Of a stretch of DNA of 64,000 nt, positions 25,591 to 34,122 are shown in pieces. The translations under genes and the position numbers were made by a program. Within the stretch, counting starts at the first letter, position 1. Every line of letters begins with the position of its first letter. Source of the stretch: DATGKK01 sp035294725 (GTDB lineage: Bacteria > Actinomycetota > Acidimicrobiia > Acidimicrobiales > Bog-793). The stretch covers positions 25,636-89,635 of the forward strand of contig DATGKK010000145.1 of assembly GCA_035294725.1 (NCBI GenBank), given 5' to 3'. A model generated the notes under the pieces. It did not search any database and was not told where the DNA came from. It was given only the letters and a program-made list of their open reading frames with translations.

Positions 25591-26793
25591 ATGACCGCCA
25601 GCGGCCCTAGGCGCGACGTCGATGTCGCGACGCTGGGTGCGGTGCTCGCCCGGCTGATCGAGCAGGCGCACACCATCCCTCCGGACCAGCTCTCGCTGTT
25701 GGCCCGAGCCGACGAGCTCCCCGGCGTGGTCGCCGTGCGCCTCTGGCTCGTGGACTACGGCGGACGCGAGCTGATCCCCTACGGCCACGACGACACCGGC
25801 AGGCTCTCAGTGGATGGCACGGCGCCCGGACGGGTGTTCGCCACCGGTGAGCCGATCGAGCTCCGCCACGACGACCGCACCTCGTTGTGGGCGCCTCTCG
25901 TCGACGGCATCGATCGGATGGGTGTGGCCGAGTTCGAGCTCGCCGCTTCGGACGAACGCCTTGTGCCCGTGCTCGCCAAGCTGGCGTCGCTCATGGCGAC
26001 CGAGCTCGTCACGCGGGGCCAGTACACCGATGCCGTGACCCTCAGCCGGCGGGTCCGTCCGATGACGCTCGCTGCCGAGCTCCAGTGGGGCCTGCTCGTG
26101 CCGGGCGCGTTCGCGACCCCGGAGGTGAGCGTCGCCGCTGCGCTGGAGCCCTCGTACGCGGTGGCCGGGGATGCCTACGACTTCGCCGAGAACGCAGGCG
26201 TGCTGCACGCGGCCATCTTCGACGCCATGGGCCACGACTTGGCCGCCACCCTCATTTGTGGGCTCGTGGTCGGGGCCTACCGGAACCTCCGCCGCAGCGG
26301 CCGGGAGCTCACCGAGATCACTGCCGCGCTCGATTCACTGCTCCGCCAGCAGGTGGCCGACGATGGCTTCGCGACCGGCGTCATGCTCGAGCTCGACACC
26401 CGGGACGGCCAGGTGAGGTACGTCAACACGGGCCACCCGCCCCCGCTGCTGCTGCGGGAGGGTCGCCTCGTCGGCCGCCTCGAGGAGGGACGGAGCCTGC
26501 CCTTCGGCCTAGGTGACCTCGGCAAGGGGGGGGTCGAAGTGGGATCGGTCCGCCTCCAGCCCGGCGATCGGCTGATGCTCTACTCCGACGGGATGGTCGA
26601 GGCCCACTCGGCAGGGGGAGCCGGCTTCGGGGTGGAGCGCCTCGTCGACTTCGTGCGCGTGGAGCTCGCCTCCGGCCTGCCCGACACCGAGGTCGTCCGC
26701 CGGCTCATCCACGCACTGGTGGACCACTTCGGTGGCCGGCTCGGGGACGATGCGACGGTCATGACGATCCACTGGCGGCCCCTCGCAGCCTGA
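25591..26793 (+). CDS. SpoIIE/RsbU-type PP2C serine phosphatase with N-terminal GAF-like sensor
   Basis: A 400-residue PPM phosphatase of the RsbU/SpoIIE class, whose members dephosphorylate anti-sigma-factor antagonists in partner-switching stress pathways. Residues 1-150 look like a GAF-type sensor (VVAVRLWLVDYGGREL, then TSLWAPLVDG). The catalytic domain covers about 160-400, with metal aspartates in AGDAYDF, FDAMGHDLAA, LYSDGMVEAH and GDDATVM, and the VNTGHPPPLLL block. All metal ligands appear present. It is 9 bp downstream of the peroxidase but probably has its own leaderless promoter. No STAS or RsbW kinase gene is adjacent, so its substrate must be encoded elsewhere. Confidence 0.85.
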   Translation: MTASGPRRDVDVATLGAVLARLIEQAHTIPPDQLSLLARADELPGVVAVRLWLVDYGGRELIPYGHDDTGRLSVDGTAPGRVFATGEPIELRHDDRTSLWAPLVDGIDRMGVAEFELAASDERLVPVLAKLASLMATELVTRGQYTDAVTLSRRVRPMTLAAELQWGLLVPGAFATPEVSVAAALEPSYAVAGDAYDFAENAGVLHAAIFDAMGHDLAATLICGLVVGAYRNLRRSGRELTEITAALDSLLRQQVADDGFATGVMLELDTRDGQVRYVNTGHPPPLLLREGRLVGRLEEGRSLPFGLGDLGKGGVEVGSVRLQPGDRLMLYSDGMVEAHSAGGAGFGVERLVDFVRVELASGLPDTEVVRRLIHALVDHFGGRLGDDATVMTIHWRPLAA

Positions 26794-26879
26794 CCACCCG
26801 AGCCGGTCTGGTCCAGGTCGCGGCCCTGGCGGGCTCCGAGCGGGCCATCGAGGTCGGCTGGCGCCCGCCTGGACGAGGA

Positions 26880-27413
26880 TCAGTCGCCGGTCGTTCCGTC
26901 GATCCGCTCGCGGATGAGGTCGGCGTGGCCGTTGTGGCGGGCGTACTCCTCGATCATGTGGAGGTAGATCCAGCGCAGGTTCCGGACCCGCTCGGGGTGG
27001 TGCCCAGGGCTCTCGAAGGTGTCGTCGAGCAAGAGGCCGTCGGCCACCCGTCGTGCCGCCTCGACTTCCTCGTCGTAGGCCTGCAGGCAGGTGGCGGCGT
27101 CGGCATCCTCGAGGTCATCGAAGTCGGCATCTCGCAGCTCGTCGGTCGAGTAGGGCCCGCTGACCTCCTCCCGCCCGGCCACCCGGCGAAACCACCACCT
27201 CTCCACCTCTGTCATGTGCCGCACGAGGCCGAGAAGGGACAAGGAGGAAGGCGGTACGGAGCGCTCCTTCAGCTGGGCATCACTGAGCCCGGCGCACTTG
27301 TGGAGCAGTGTGAGCCGGTGGTAGTCGAGCCACGACTCGAGCGCCTCGCGCTCGGGCTCGATGAGGGGCGGCTCCTCCCGCTCGACAGAAGGCGCTCGCC
27401 ATTCGATGGTCAT
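26880..27413 (-). CDS. DinB-family protein (DUF664)
   Basis: A 177-residue four-helix-bundle protein of the DinB/YfiT superfamily, small metal-binding proteins often acting as mycothiol- or bacillithiol-dependent transferases. The segments ALESWLDYHRLTLLHKCAGLSDAQL, SLLGLVRHMTEVERWWF and HMIEEYARHNGHADLIRE carry the expected three metal histidines. Within the family it matches the DUF664 subgroup common in actinobacteria. The start is ATG 27413, 6 nt after TACGTT. It is divergent from the acyl-CoA dehydrogenase gene across 122 bp. Confidence 0.82.
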   Translation of the reverse strand: MTIEWRAPSVEREEPPLIEPEREALESWLDYHRLTLLHKCAGLSDAQLKERSVPPSSLSLLGLVRHMTEVERWWFRRVAGREEVSGPYSTDELRDADFDDLEDADAATCLQAYDEEVEAARRVADGLLLDDTFESPGHHPERVRNLRWIYLHMIEEYARHNGHADLIRERIDGTTGD

Positions 27414-27419
27414 GGGACG

Positions 27420-27425
27420 AACGTA
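27420..27425 (-). promoter_or_regulatory. -10 hexamer TACGTT, leaderless
   Basis: TACGTT ends 6 nt before ATG 27413 of the DinB-family gene. Confidence 0.5.
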
Positions 27426-27535
27426 CTCCTCGAGCAGGCGCCTGTTTCGCGTGGCGGACAGAGCGCGGTGGCCGGTCGTGTGTGGCCCTTCGAGGGCGGT
27501 CGGCGCGATGATCCCCCGGGACGGAGGAGGACGAG

Positions 27536-29323
27536 ATGCTCCCGGACTATGCCGAGTACGACGAAGCGATCGGCCTCGACTGGTACGAGGTTGACCCGAA
27601 CCTGCGCTTCCTGCTCGACAAGACGCTGCCGGACCCGACCGACCGCGATCTTGCCGAGAAGGTGGTCTCGGAGTACGGCGGTCTGGTCGGCCGCACGGTG
27701 GCGGCACGGGCCGAGGTGACCGACCGGCACGGACCCGTCCTCGAGCGCTACGACCGGTGGGGGCAGGACGTCGGCGAGGTCGTCCACCACCCGACCTGGC
27801 TCGAGAACAAAGCGGACCTGATCAGGGCCGGCTTCGCCGGGGGGCTCACGGCACATGCGGGCCGACCCGTGCCGGCCGTCATCACGGCGGCGATCTCCTA
27901 CCTCGTCTCGCAGGCTGAGACGGCCGTCTATTGCGCCCTCGGGATGACGAGCGGTGCCGCCGACATCGTCGAGCGCTACGCCCCGAGCCACGTCCGCGAC
28001 GAGCTGGTCCGGCGGCTCACCTCCCTCGACCCGCACGAGTCCTTCGAGGGCGGCATGTTCCTCACCGAGCGCCAGGGCGGGAGCGACGTCGGTGCGAACA
28101 CGACGAGGGCCGTCCAGGACGGCTCGGAGTGGCGGCTGTTCGGAGAGAAGCACTTCTGCTCGAACGTCGATGCGGACGTGTTCATCGTCCTCGCCCGCCC
28201 CGAGGGCGCCCCGAGTGGCAGCCGCGGCCTTGCCACTTTCATCGTCCCCCGTCGCCTGGAGGACGGCTCACCGAACGGCTTTCGGATCAAGCGACTGAAG
28301 CCGAAGCTCGGCACCGTCGGCGTGCCGACTGGCGAGGTGAGCCTCGAGGGCGCCCGGGCCTGGCTCGCCGGAGACGAGCCGGCACCGGACGGCCCGCGGG
28401 CACCGCGCGACGCCGCTCGGGACGGCAAGGGCATCAACCGGATGATGGAGATGGTGAACGGGAGCCGGTTCGGTGTCGCCCTCATGAGCCTTGGCATCCA
28501 CCGCCGCTCCTTCCTCGAGGCGGCGATCTATGCCGCCCACCGTGAGCAGTTCGGCAAGCGCATCGACTCCTACCCGCTCGTGCGCGAGACCCTCGTCGAC
28601 CTGCTCGTCGACCTCGAAGCCGGTCTCGCGCTCTCCTTCGAGTGCGCCGCTGCCGCCCGCAGCGCGACCTCGGCAGAGGAAGGGGCGCTGCTGCGCCGGA
28701 TCGCGATCCCTCTCTCGAAGATCCGCTCGTGCCGGGTCGGGCTCGACTCGACCATCCAGGCGCTCGAGCTCTTCGGCGGCAACGGCTACATGCACGACTG
28801 GCCGATCTCCCGCCAGCTCCGGGATGCCCAGTGCCACACGATCTGGGAGGGGACGGAGAACATCTGCGCCATCGATGTGCTGAGGGCCATGCGCTCGACC
28901 GGTGCCGAGCAGGCGGTGGTGCGCCGCGTCGACCGCGCGCTCGACACCTCAGCCGGCGGCGGCGTGGTCGAGGCTCCGGTCGCGGCCGTGCGCGCCGGGC
29001 GGGACGAGCTCGTCGAGGCGATCTCCTACCTCCGGACGGCCCCGGACGACCTGGCGCTGTTGCAGCTTCGGCGCTTCTCCTACCTCATGGCGGACGTGCT
29101 CGAGGGAGCGCTCCTGTGCGAGGAGGCTGCCTGGCAGCTCCGGCGGGGTGGTGACGCGAGGAAGGCAGCGGTGGCTCGACGCTTTGCCGCCCGCAGGCTC
29201 GCCTCCCGCCCGGTGCGGGGCATCACCGACCCCGACCGGTCCGTGATCGACCTCTACGAGCCCCTCGTTCGTTACGGCCCGATCGCACCGGCCGAGCTCG
29301 ACGCGGCGGCCGGATCGAGGTGA
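27536..29323 (+). CDS. Acyl-CoA dehydrogenase family protein (AidB-like)
   Basis: A 595-residue flavoprotein of the acyl-CoA dehydrogenase superfamily, longer than short-chain enzymes (about 380) and close to the AidB branch. It has an N-terminal helical domain, the FAD block FLTERQGGSDVGANTT, the middle beta-domain (FGEKHFCSNVDADV), the QFGKRIDSYPLVRE substrate/FAD segment, and the C-terminal ELFGGNGYMHDWPISR with TIWEGTENI, which supplies the family glutamate. A further C-terminal helical extension of about 130 residues is present. A strong GGAGGAGG lies just before ATG 27536, unlike the leaderless neighbours. It could be a fatty acyl-CoA oxidising enzyme or an AidB-type protector against alkylation. 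Confidence 0.85.
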   Translation: MLPDYAEYDEAIGLDWYEVDPNLRFLLDKTLPDPTDRDLAEKVVSEYGGLVGRTVAARAEVTDRHGPVLERYDRWGQDVGEVVHHPTWLENKADLIRAGFAGGLTAHAGRPVPAVITAAISYLVSQAETAVYCALGMTSGAADIVERYAPSHVRDELVRRLTSLDPHESFEGGMFLTERQGGSDVGANTTRAVQDGSEWRLFGEKHFCSNVDADVFIVLARPEGAPSGSRGLATFIVPRRLEDGSPNGFRIKRLKPKLGTVGVPTGEVSLEGARAWLAGDEPAPDGPRAPRDAARDGKGINRMMEMVNGSRFGVALMSLGIHRRSFLEAAIYAAHREQFGKRIDSYPLVRETLVDLLVDLEAGLALSFECAAAARSATSAEEGALLRRIAIPLSKIRSCRVGLDSTIQALELFGGNGYMHDWPISRQLRDAQCHTIWEGTENICAIDVLRAMRSTGAEQAVVRRVDRALDTSAGGGVVEAPVAAVRAGRDELVEAISYLRTAPDDLALLQLRRFSYLMADVLEGALLCEEAAWQLRRGGDARKAAVARRFAARRLASRPVRGITDPDRSVIDLYEPLVRYGPIAPAELDAAAGSR

Positions 29324-29334
29324 CCGCCTCACAC

Positions 29335-29366
29335 ACCCGGGACCGGCCCGAAGGCCGATCCCGGGT
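29335..29366. terminator. Strong bidirectional hairpin terminator
   Basis: A 14-bp stem (one mismatch or wobble) closed by a CGAA tetraloop lies 11 nt after the acyl-CoA dehydrogenase stop and 21 nt from the end of the leftward repeat-protein remnant. It is the best terminator-like structure in the window, though it lacks a U run. Confidence 0.65.
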
Positions 29367-29387
29367 GGGACTGCCCGAGGTGAGAGG

Positions 29388-30130
29388 TCAGTCCGCGGGG
29401 ATGCCCACGACCGCCGTCTTCGGGTGGGACACCGACCTGAGCTTGGTCGCCGACCCGAAGTTGTAGACCGCCCCGTTCGATCCGACGAGCCAGTAGCCGG
29501 CGCCGCCCCGCGGGCCGATCGCCATCCCTACGACCGGGTAGGTCGGGGCCGGCGCTCGTCGCCGTAGAACTTCGCCGACCCGAAGCGGTACACCTTGCCT
29601 TCGCTGGTCGTGATCCAGTAGCCGGTCTCGGACAGGCCGCGTCCGCCACGATCTCGACCACCTTGCCGGGCAACGGTGCGCGGCGAGCTGTAGGACTTCA
29701 CCGAGCCGAAGTGGTAGACGGCGCCGTCAGCGGGCCACGAGCCAGTAGCCACGTCCGCTTGCGCCGCCGTGATCCCGACGATGGGCGACTTCGGCTTCGT
29801 CGTGAGGTGACCATGGGACTTCGCGGTCCCGCAGGCGTCGACCATCCCGGCAGCGGTGGCGAGCCAGTAGCCGTCCCCCTTCGGGGCTGCGGCGATGGCG
29901 ACAACCGGCGTGGCGAGCTTGGTGGAGTGCCCCGCGTCCTTGCTGCGTCGAAGGCGTCGACCATCCCGGTCGTCGTGGCGGTGAAGTAGCCGTCACTCGC
30001 AGCGCCTCGAGGCGGTGCGAGTGACGGCGATGCCGACGACCTCTCATGCCGCATGACCTGGTCGTTGTCGACGACGGCAGTGCCCGTCGCCGCCCAGCTC
30101 GCGGGCTTCAGCGTCGTCGAGGGCGCAGGT
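29388..30130 (-). pseudogene. Frameshifted 'GYWLV...FG' repeat protein
   Basis: Reading leftward, about five repeats can be followed only by changing frame at least five times. They include SDGYFTATTTGMVDAFD, GDGYWLATAAGMVDACG, YWLVA with DGAVYHFGSVKSY, ETGYWITTSEGKVYRFGSA, and a final AGYWLVGSNGAVYNFGSAT ending in GIPAD and TGA. Each unit has the GYW[LI]xxxxGxVxxFGxA pattern of extracellular repeat proteins frequent in acidimicrobial genomes. No start or signal peptide is left, and the 5' end runs up to the dioxygenase stop. Either it is a dead 3' fragment or the region contains several single-base sequence errors. Confidence 0.65.
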
Positions 30131-30148
30131 CGTCGGTGGTGCCGGGTG

Positions 30149-30946
30149 CTACAGCATCGAACGCGTCTCCCAGAGGACAGGGAAGAAACGGGTCCCGAGC
30201 GTTCGCGCGAGGTACTCCACTCCGAGGCTGCCACCTGTGCCGGGCCGCCGACCGATCTCGCGTGCCGCCATCAGCATGTGGTGGTGCCGCCATCGCGCGA
30301 TCGCCTCGTCGTGGTCGAGGAGTGCCTCGAACAGCTCGTGCAAGGCTGCTCGCTCGGATGCCTCGTGCGAGCGGTAGATCGCCGTGACGGCCTCGATGAC
30401 GTCGCTGTCGCTCGGGGTGCCGGTGTGCCCGCTTAAAAGCCCGTGCTGGGAGAGGCACGACACGACGGCGTCCCAGAGCGTTGGCTCGGATGCCCGGCGG
30501 GCCAGTCGAGAGCGCGCCGCCTCGCCGTGCGCAGCGACGGCGCCCGGCGACGCTTCGACCCCTCCCGAGATGAGCTCGATCTCACGGAACTGGACCGACT
30601 CGAAGCCGGAGGCGGGTGCGAGCGGGTCCCGGAACTCGAAGAACCGGTCCGGGCTCATCGTCTCGAGCACGTCGAGATGGTGGAGCAAGAGCCGGTCGAC
30701 CGCCACGGCACGGCGAACTCGGGGGGTGGCTGCCCACGGCTTCCCCGCGAAGAGCGCGCTCCTAGCACCCTCGAGCTCGTGCAGCACCAGCTTGAACCAG
30801 AGCTCGTAGGACTGGTGGACGATGATGAACAGCAACTCGTCGGCCGCGCCCTCGGTGAGCGGGCGCTGCAGTTGCAGCAGGTCGTCGATGAGGAGGTAGC
30901 CCGAGTAGTCGGTGCCCCCGCCGCTGTCGCCGGGCAGGTTGTTCAG
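30149..30946 (-). CDS. kynA: Tryptophan 2,3-dioxygenase (apparent CTG start)
   Basis: A heme enzyme that opens the indole ring of L-tryptophan to N-formylkynurenine, the first step of the kynurenine pathway. The catalytic segment ELLFIIVHQSYELWFKL (His44), the arginine block FFEFRDPL, the heme-ligand histidine in RWRHHHMLMAAREIG and the GTGGSLG loop are all intact, so the enzyme should be active. Bacterial enzymes are 260-285 residues. No ATG, GTG or TTG occurs in frame near the expected N-terminus. A CTG at 30946 overlaps the upstream TGA as CTGA, exactly where the other operons in the window use GTGA or ATGA, giving 265 residues. The next in-frame GTG would add 57 unlike residues. It is the last gene of a peptide-transport operon. 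Confidence 0.85.
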   Translation of the reverse strand: MNNLPGDSGGGTDYSGYLLIDDLLQLQRPLTEGAADELLFIIVHQSYELWFKLVLHELEGARSALFAGKPWAATPRVRRAVAVDRLLLHHLDVLETMSPDRFFEFRDPLAPASGFESVQFREIELISGGVEASPGAVAAHGEAARSRLARRASEPTLWDAVVSCLSQHGLLSGHTGTPSDSDVIEAVTAIYRSHEASERAALHELFEALLDHDEAIARWRHHHMLMAAREIGRRPGTGGSLGVEYLARTLGTRFFPVLWETRSML

Positions 30947-33144
30947 CTGCCCGTCCCGGCTCCGTTGGCGGGCCCTGCGCCGACGCTGGCGCCGGCCATC
31001 GGATCGGCTCCCTCGATCGGCTCCTCGAGAGGGAAGTGGCAGGCAGCGATATGACCCGGACCGAACAGACGAAGGGGCGGCTCCGCCTCGGCACAGATGT
31101 CCTGGGCGGCGGGGCACCGAGTGCGGAATCGGCAGCCCGACGGCGGGTCGACGGGGCTCGGCAGCTCGCCTTTGATGCCGACGTTGCCCTTCTGTCTTTC
31201 CACGCTCGGGTCTGGCACCGGCACCGTCGCGATGAGACCGGCCGTGTAGTGGTGGACCGGATGGCGGTAGATGTCCTCGCCCGAGCCCATCTCGACGAGC
31301 TTGCCGAGGTACATGACCCCGATGCGGTCGGAGAGGTACTTCACGACCGCAAGGTCATGCGAGATGACGACGTAGGTGAGGCCGTGGGTCTGCTGGAGCC
31401 GCTTCATCAAGTTGAGCACCTGGGAGCGGATGGAGACGTCGAGAGCGCTCACCGGTTCGTCGGCCACGATCACCTGGGGGTTGAGGGTGAGCGCCCTGGC
31501 GAGGCCGATGCGCTGGCGCTGGCCGCCGGAGAACTCGTGCGGGAAGCGCTCGACGGCGTTCGGGGGGAGTCCCACCTCGTGGAGAAGCTCCGCGATCACC
31601 TGGTCCTGCTCCCGTTTCGAGCCGACTCCCTGGATCCGCATCGGCTCTCGCAGCACCGCGCCCACGCGCATACGCGGGTCGAGGGAGGCAATCGGGTCCT
31701 GGAACATCATCTGGAGGTCGCGGCGGAAGCGGCGGAGCTCGTGCTGGCGCATCTTCGTGATGTCGTGGCCGTGGAGCGTGACCCTCCCCCGATCGGCCTT
31801 CTCGAGGCCGACGATGACCTTGCCGAGCGTCGTCTTGCCACAGCCGGACTCGCCGACGAGGCCGAAGGTCTCCGCTCTCCCGACCGTGAACGAGACGCCG
31901 CTCACTGCCTTCACCGAGTTGACCTTGCGCTGCAGGATCATGCCGGAGGTGACCGGGTACTCGCGGACGACGTCGTCGATCACGAGAAGGTCCGCGTCGT
32001 CGGCGGCCGCCACCCACTCGCGCTCGGCCGCGGCAGGAGCCGCCGCCCCGCCGTCGGCGGAGGTCGGTGCGACGCCGTTGCCGCTGACGCGCACGTCCGT
32101 GGCACCGGCGAGGGCACTCTTGTCTCGGATCGGAGCTGCCGATGCGCCGCCACCGTCTCGGGTTCGCACGATTGGCCCGTCCACCGGGTGCCAGCTGGCG
32201 AAGTAGTGCTCGCCGCCCGCCGGCTCGAGCATGGGCTCCTCGTTGTGGCAGCGTTCGGTTGCCCTCGCGCAGCGCGGAGCGAACCGGCAGCCCGGAGGCG
32301 GATTGGTGAGGTCGGGCGGGAGCCCGGGGATGCTGTACAGGCGCTGTTCGCGGTCCTGGGTGAGGAGCGGGATCGAGCCGAGGAGCGCCTGGGTGTAGGG
32401 GTGGTGCATGTGGGCGAAGAGCTCGCGGGTCGTCGCCGTCTCGACGATGCGCCCCGCGTACATGACGTTCACCCGGTCGGCCCGTCCGGCGACGACTCCC
32501 ATGTCGTGGGTCACGAGCAGCACCGCCATGCCGAGCCGCTCTTTCAGGTCGTCGAGCAGGCCGAGGATCTGCGCCTGGATCGTGACGTCGAGAGCGGTCG
32601 TCGGCTCGTCCGCGATGAGCAGCTTGGGGTCGCAGCTGAGCGCGATCGCGATCATCACCCGCTGGCGCTGGCCCCCGGACATCTGGTGGGGATAGTTTCC
32701 GAGCCGCTCCGCCGGCCGGGGGAAGCCGACGATGCCGAGCATCTCCGCGGCCCTGTCCATCGCCGCCTGCTTGCTCACGTGCCGGTGGCGTCGCACCTGC
32801 TCGGCGATCTGGCGACCCACCGTCATCGTCGGGTTGAGCGAGGTGAGCGAGTCCTGGAAGATCATCGCGACCTCGTTGCCACGCACGTCGCGCATCTCGC
32901 GCTCGGAGAGCTTGACGATGTCGACACCGTCGACGTCGATGGACCCGCCGACGATGTGGCCCCCGTTCGGGAGGAGGCGCATGATGGAGTACCCCGTCAT
33001 CGACTTCCCGCAGCCGGACTCGCCGACGAGGCCGAGCGTCTCGCCTGGGCCGATGGAGAAGCTGACGTTCCCTACGGCCTGAACCGTCGAGCGGGAGAGC
33101 TTGATGTGGGTGGAGAGGTCGTGAACGTCGAGGATGGGCGGCAT
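30943..33144 (-). CDS. Fused dipeptide/oligopeptide ABC transporter ATPase (DppD-DppF type)
   Basis: A 733-residue tandem ATPase combining in one chain the two nucleotide-binding subunits of a peptide importer. Domain 1 (about 1-310) has Walker A GESGCGKSMT, signature MSGGQRQRV, Walker B LLIADEPTTALD and the oligopeptide C-terminal motif GCRFAPRCARATERC. An Ala-rich linker of about 90 residues follows. Domain 2 (about 400-700) has GESGCGKTT, FSGGQRQRIGLARAL, VIVADEPVSALD and GCRFRTRCPAAQDIC. Each domain ends in the Cys-containing segment that in relatives can bind an iron-sulphur cluster. It follows the two permease genes and precedes the dioxygenase. Confidence 0.92.
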   Translation of the reverse strand: MPPILDVHDLSTHIKLSRSTVQAVGNVSFSIGPGETLGLVGESGCGKSMTGYSIMRLLPNGGHIVGGSIDVDGVDIVKLSEREMRDVRGNEVAMIFQDSLTSLNPTMTVGRQIAEQVRRHRHVSKQAAMDRAAEMLGIVGFPRPAERLGNYPHQMSGGQRQRVMIAIALSCDPKLLIADEPTTALDVTIQAQILGLLDDLKERLGMAVLLVTHDMGVVAGRADRVNVMYAGRIVETATTRELFAHMHHPYTQALLGSIPLLTQDREQRLYSIPGLPPDLTNPPPGCRFAPRCARATERCHNEEPMLEPAGGEHYFASWHPVDGPIVRTRDGGGASAAPIRDKSALAGATDVRVSGNGVAPTSADGGAAAPAAAEREWVAAADDADLLVIDDVVREYPVTSGMILQRKVNSVKAVSGVSFTVGRAETFGLVGESGCGKTTLGKVIVGLEKADRGRVTLHGHDITKMRQHELRRFRRDLQMMFQDPIASLDPRMRVGAVLREPMRIQGVGSKREQDQVIAELLHEVGLPPNAVERFPHEFSGGQRQRIGLARALTLNPQVIVADEPVSALDVSIRSQVLNLMKRLQQTHGLTYVVISHDLAVVKYLSDRIGVMYLGKLVEMGSGEDIYRHPVHHYTAGLIATVPVPDPSVERQKGNVGIKGELPSPVDPPSGCRFRTRCPAAQDICAEAEPPLRLFGPGHIAACHFPLEEPIEGADPMAGASVGAGPANGAGTGS

Positions 33145-33172
33145 GGGCTCTTGTGGTTCTTTCGGATTCGGC

Positions 33173-34111
33173 TCAGCGCTGGCGGAGGCGGACGTCGACC
33201 GTGTCCCGCAGGGCGTCCCCGATGAAGTTGAAGGCCATCACGAGGAGCACGAGGCAGATGCCGACCGGGTAGACGACCCACCAGTACCCGTCCTGCAGGT
33301 AGTTGAGCGCGCTCGAGAGCATGTCGCCCCAGCTGAAGGCCGGGTAGTTGAGCCCGTAGCCGAGGAAGCCAAGGATGGCGAGGAGGTTGATGGCGTCGGC
33401 CACCTGGAAGGTGATGTTGACGATCACGACCCCGAGGGCGTTCGGGATGAGGTGCTTGTAGATGAGGTGCGACTTGCTGGCACCCATCGTCTGGGAGGCA
33501 TAGACGAAATCTCGGGTCCGAAGCGTGAGGACCTCGCCGCGGACGAGGCGGGCGGAGACGAGCCAGGAGAAGGCTCCGATGATGATCGAGAGGCTGAACA
33601 CCGTCGCGCCGTTGTAGCTGTCGCTCACGATCAGGATGACGAAGAGGAGGGGGATGGAGAGGAGGACGTCGACGATCCGCATCAGGATCGCGTCGATGAT
33701 GCCGCCGACGAGGCCGGCGACGGCACCGACGAGCGTGCCGATCACCGTCGCGATGAGCGAGGAGAACAAGCCGATCTCGATCGCGGCCTGTCCGCCTTCC
33801 ATGATCCTGCCAAGCTCGTCGAAGCCGTTGCCGTCGGTCCCGAGCAGGTGCTGCGCGCTCGGCGCCTGGAAGGCGGCGAGCGGGTTGAGCGTGACCTGGT
33901 TCGTCTTGTAGATGAGCGGGCCGATGTAGCAGAACAGGATGAAGAAGATGACGATCCCGGCTCCGACCACGGCGAGCCGGTTCTCGACGAACGACTGGAG
34001 GGCGAGGCGCCACCCTGCTCGCGGCCCTTGGATCTCGCCGCCCTCGGCGACGGTGCTCGGGAGGCTCTCGAACTCTTCGACGAACTCGCCGACGCTGGTC
34101 GATACTGCCAT
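33173..34111 (-). CDS. Peptide ABC transporter permease (DppC type)
   Basis: A 312-residue inner-membrane permease. It has the N-terminal cytoplasmic segment and first helix typical of OppC (FVENRLAVVGAGIVIFFILFCYIGPL), a periplasmic loop with HLLGTDGNGFDELGRI, then five helices including the EAA-type coupling loop around TMGASKSHLIYKHLIPNALG. ATG 34111 is chosen; a GTG directly before it would add one residue. It is separated by 11 bp from the DppB-type gene and 28 bp from the ATPase gene. Confidence 0.9.
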   Translation of the reverse strand: MAVSTSVGEFVEEFESLPSTVAEGGEIQGPRAGWRLALQSFVENRLAVVGAGIVIFFILFCYIGPLIYKTNQVTLNPLAAFQAPSAQHLLGTDGNGFDELGRIMEGGQAAIEIGLFSSLIATVIGTLVGAVAGLVGGIIDAILMRIVDVLLSIPLLFVILIVSDSYNGATVFSLSIIIGAFSWLVSARLVRGEVLTLRTRDFVYASQTMGASKSHLIYKHLIPNALGVVIVNITFQVADAINLLAILGFLGYGLNYPAFSWGDMLSSALNYLQDGYWWVVYPVGICLVLLVMAFNFIGDALRDTVDVRLRQR

Positions 34112-34122
34112 CACGCAGCCTT

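Noticed and set aside
30149..31117. Start of the dioxygenase at GTG 31117
   Set aside because: It would add 57 Arg-rich residues overlapping the end of the ATPase gene and unlike any tryptophan dioxygenase N-terminus.
31036..33225. A 729-codon open frame antisense to the peptide ATPase
   Set aside because: The minus strand encodes a complete tandem ABC ATPase; the plus frame is compositional.
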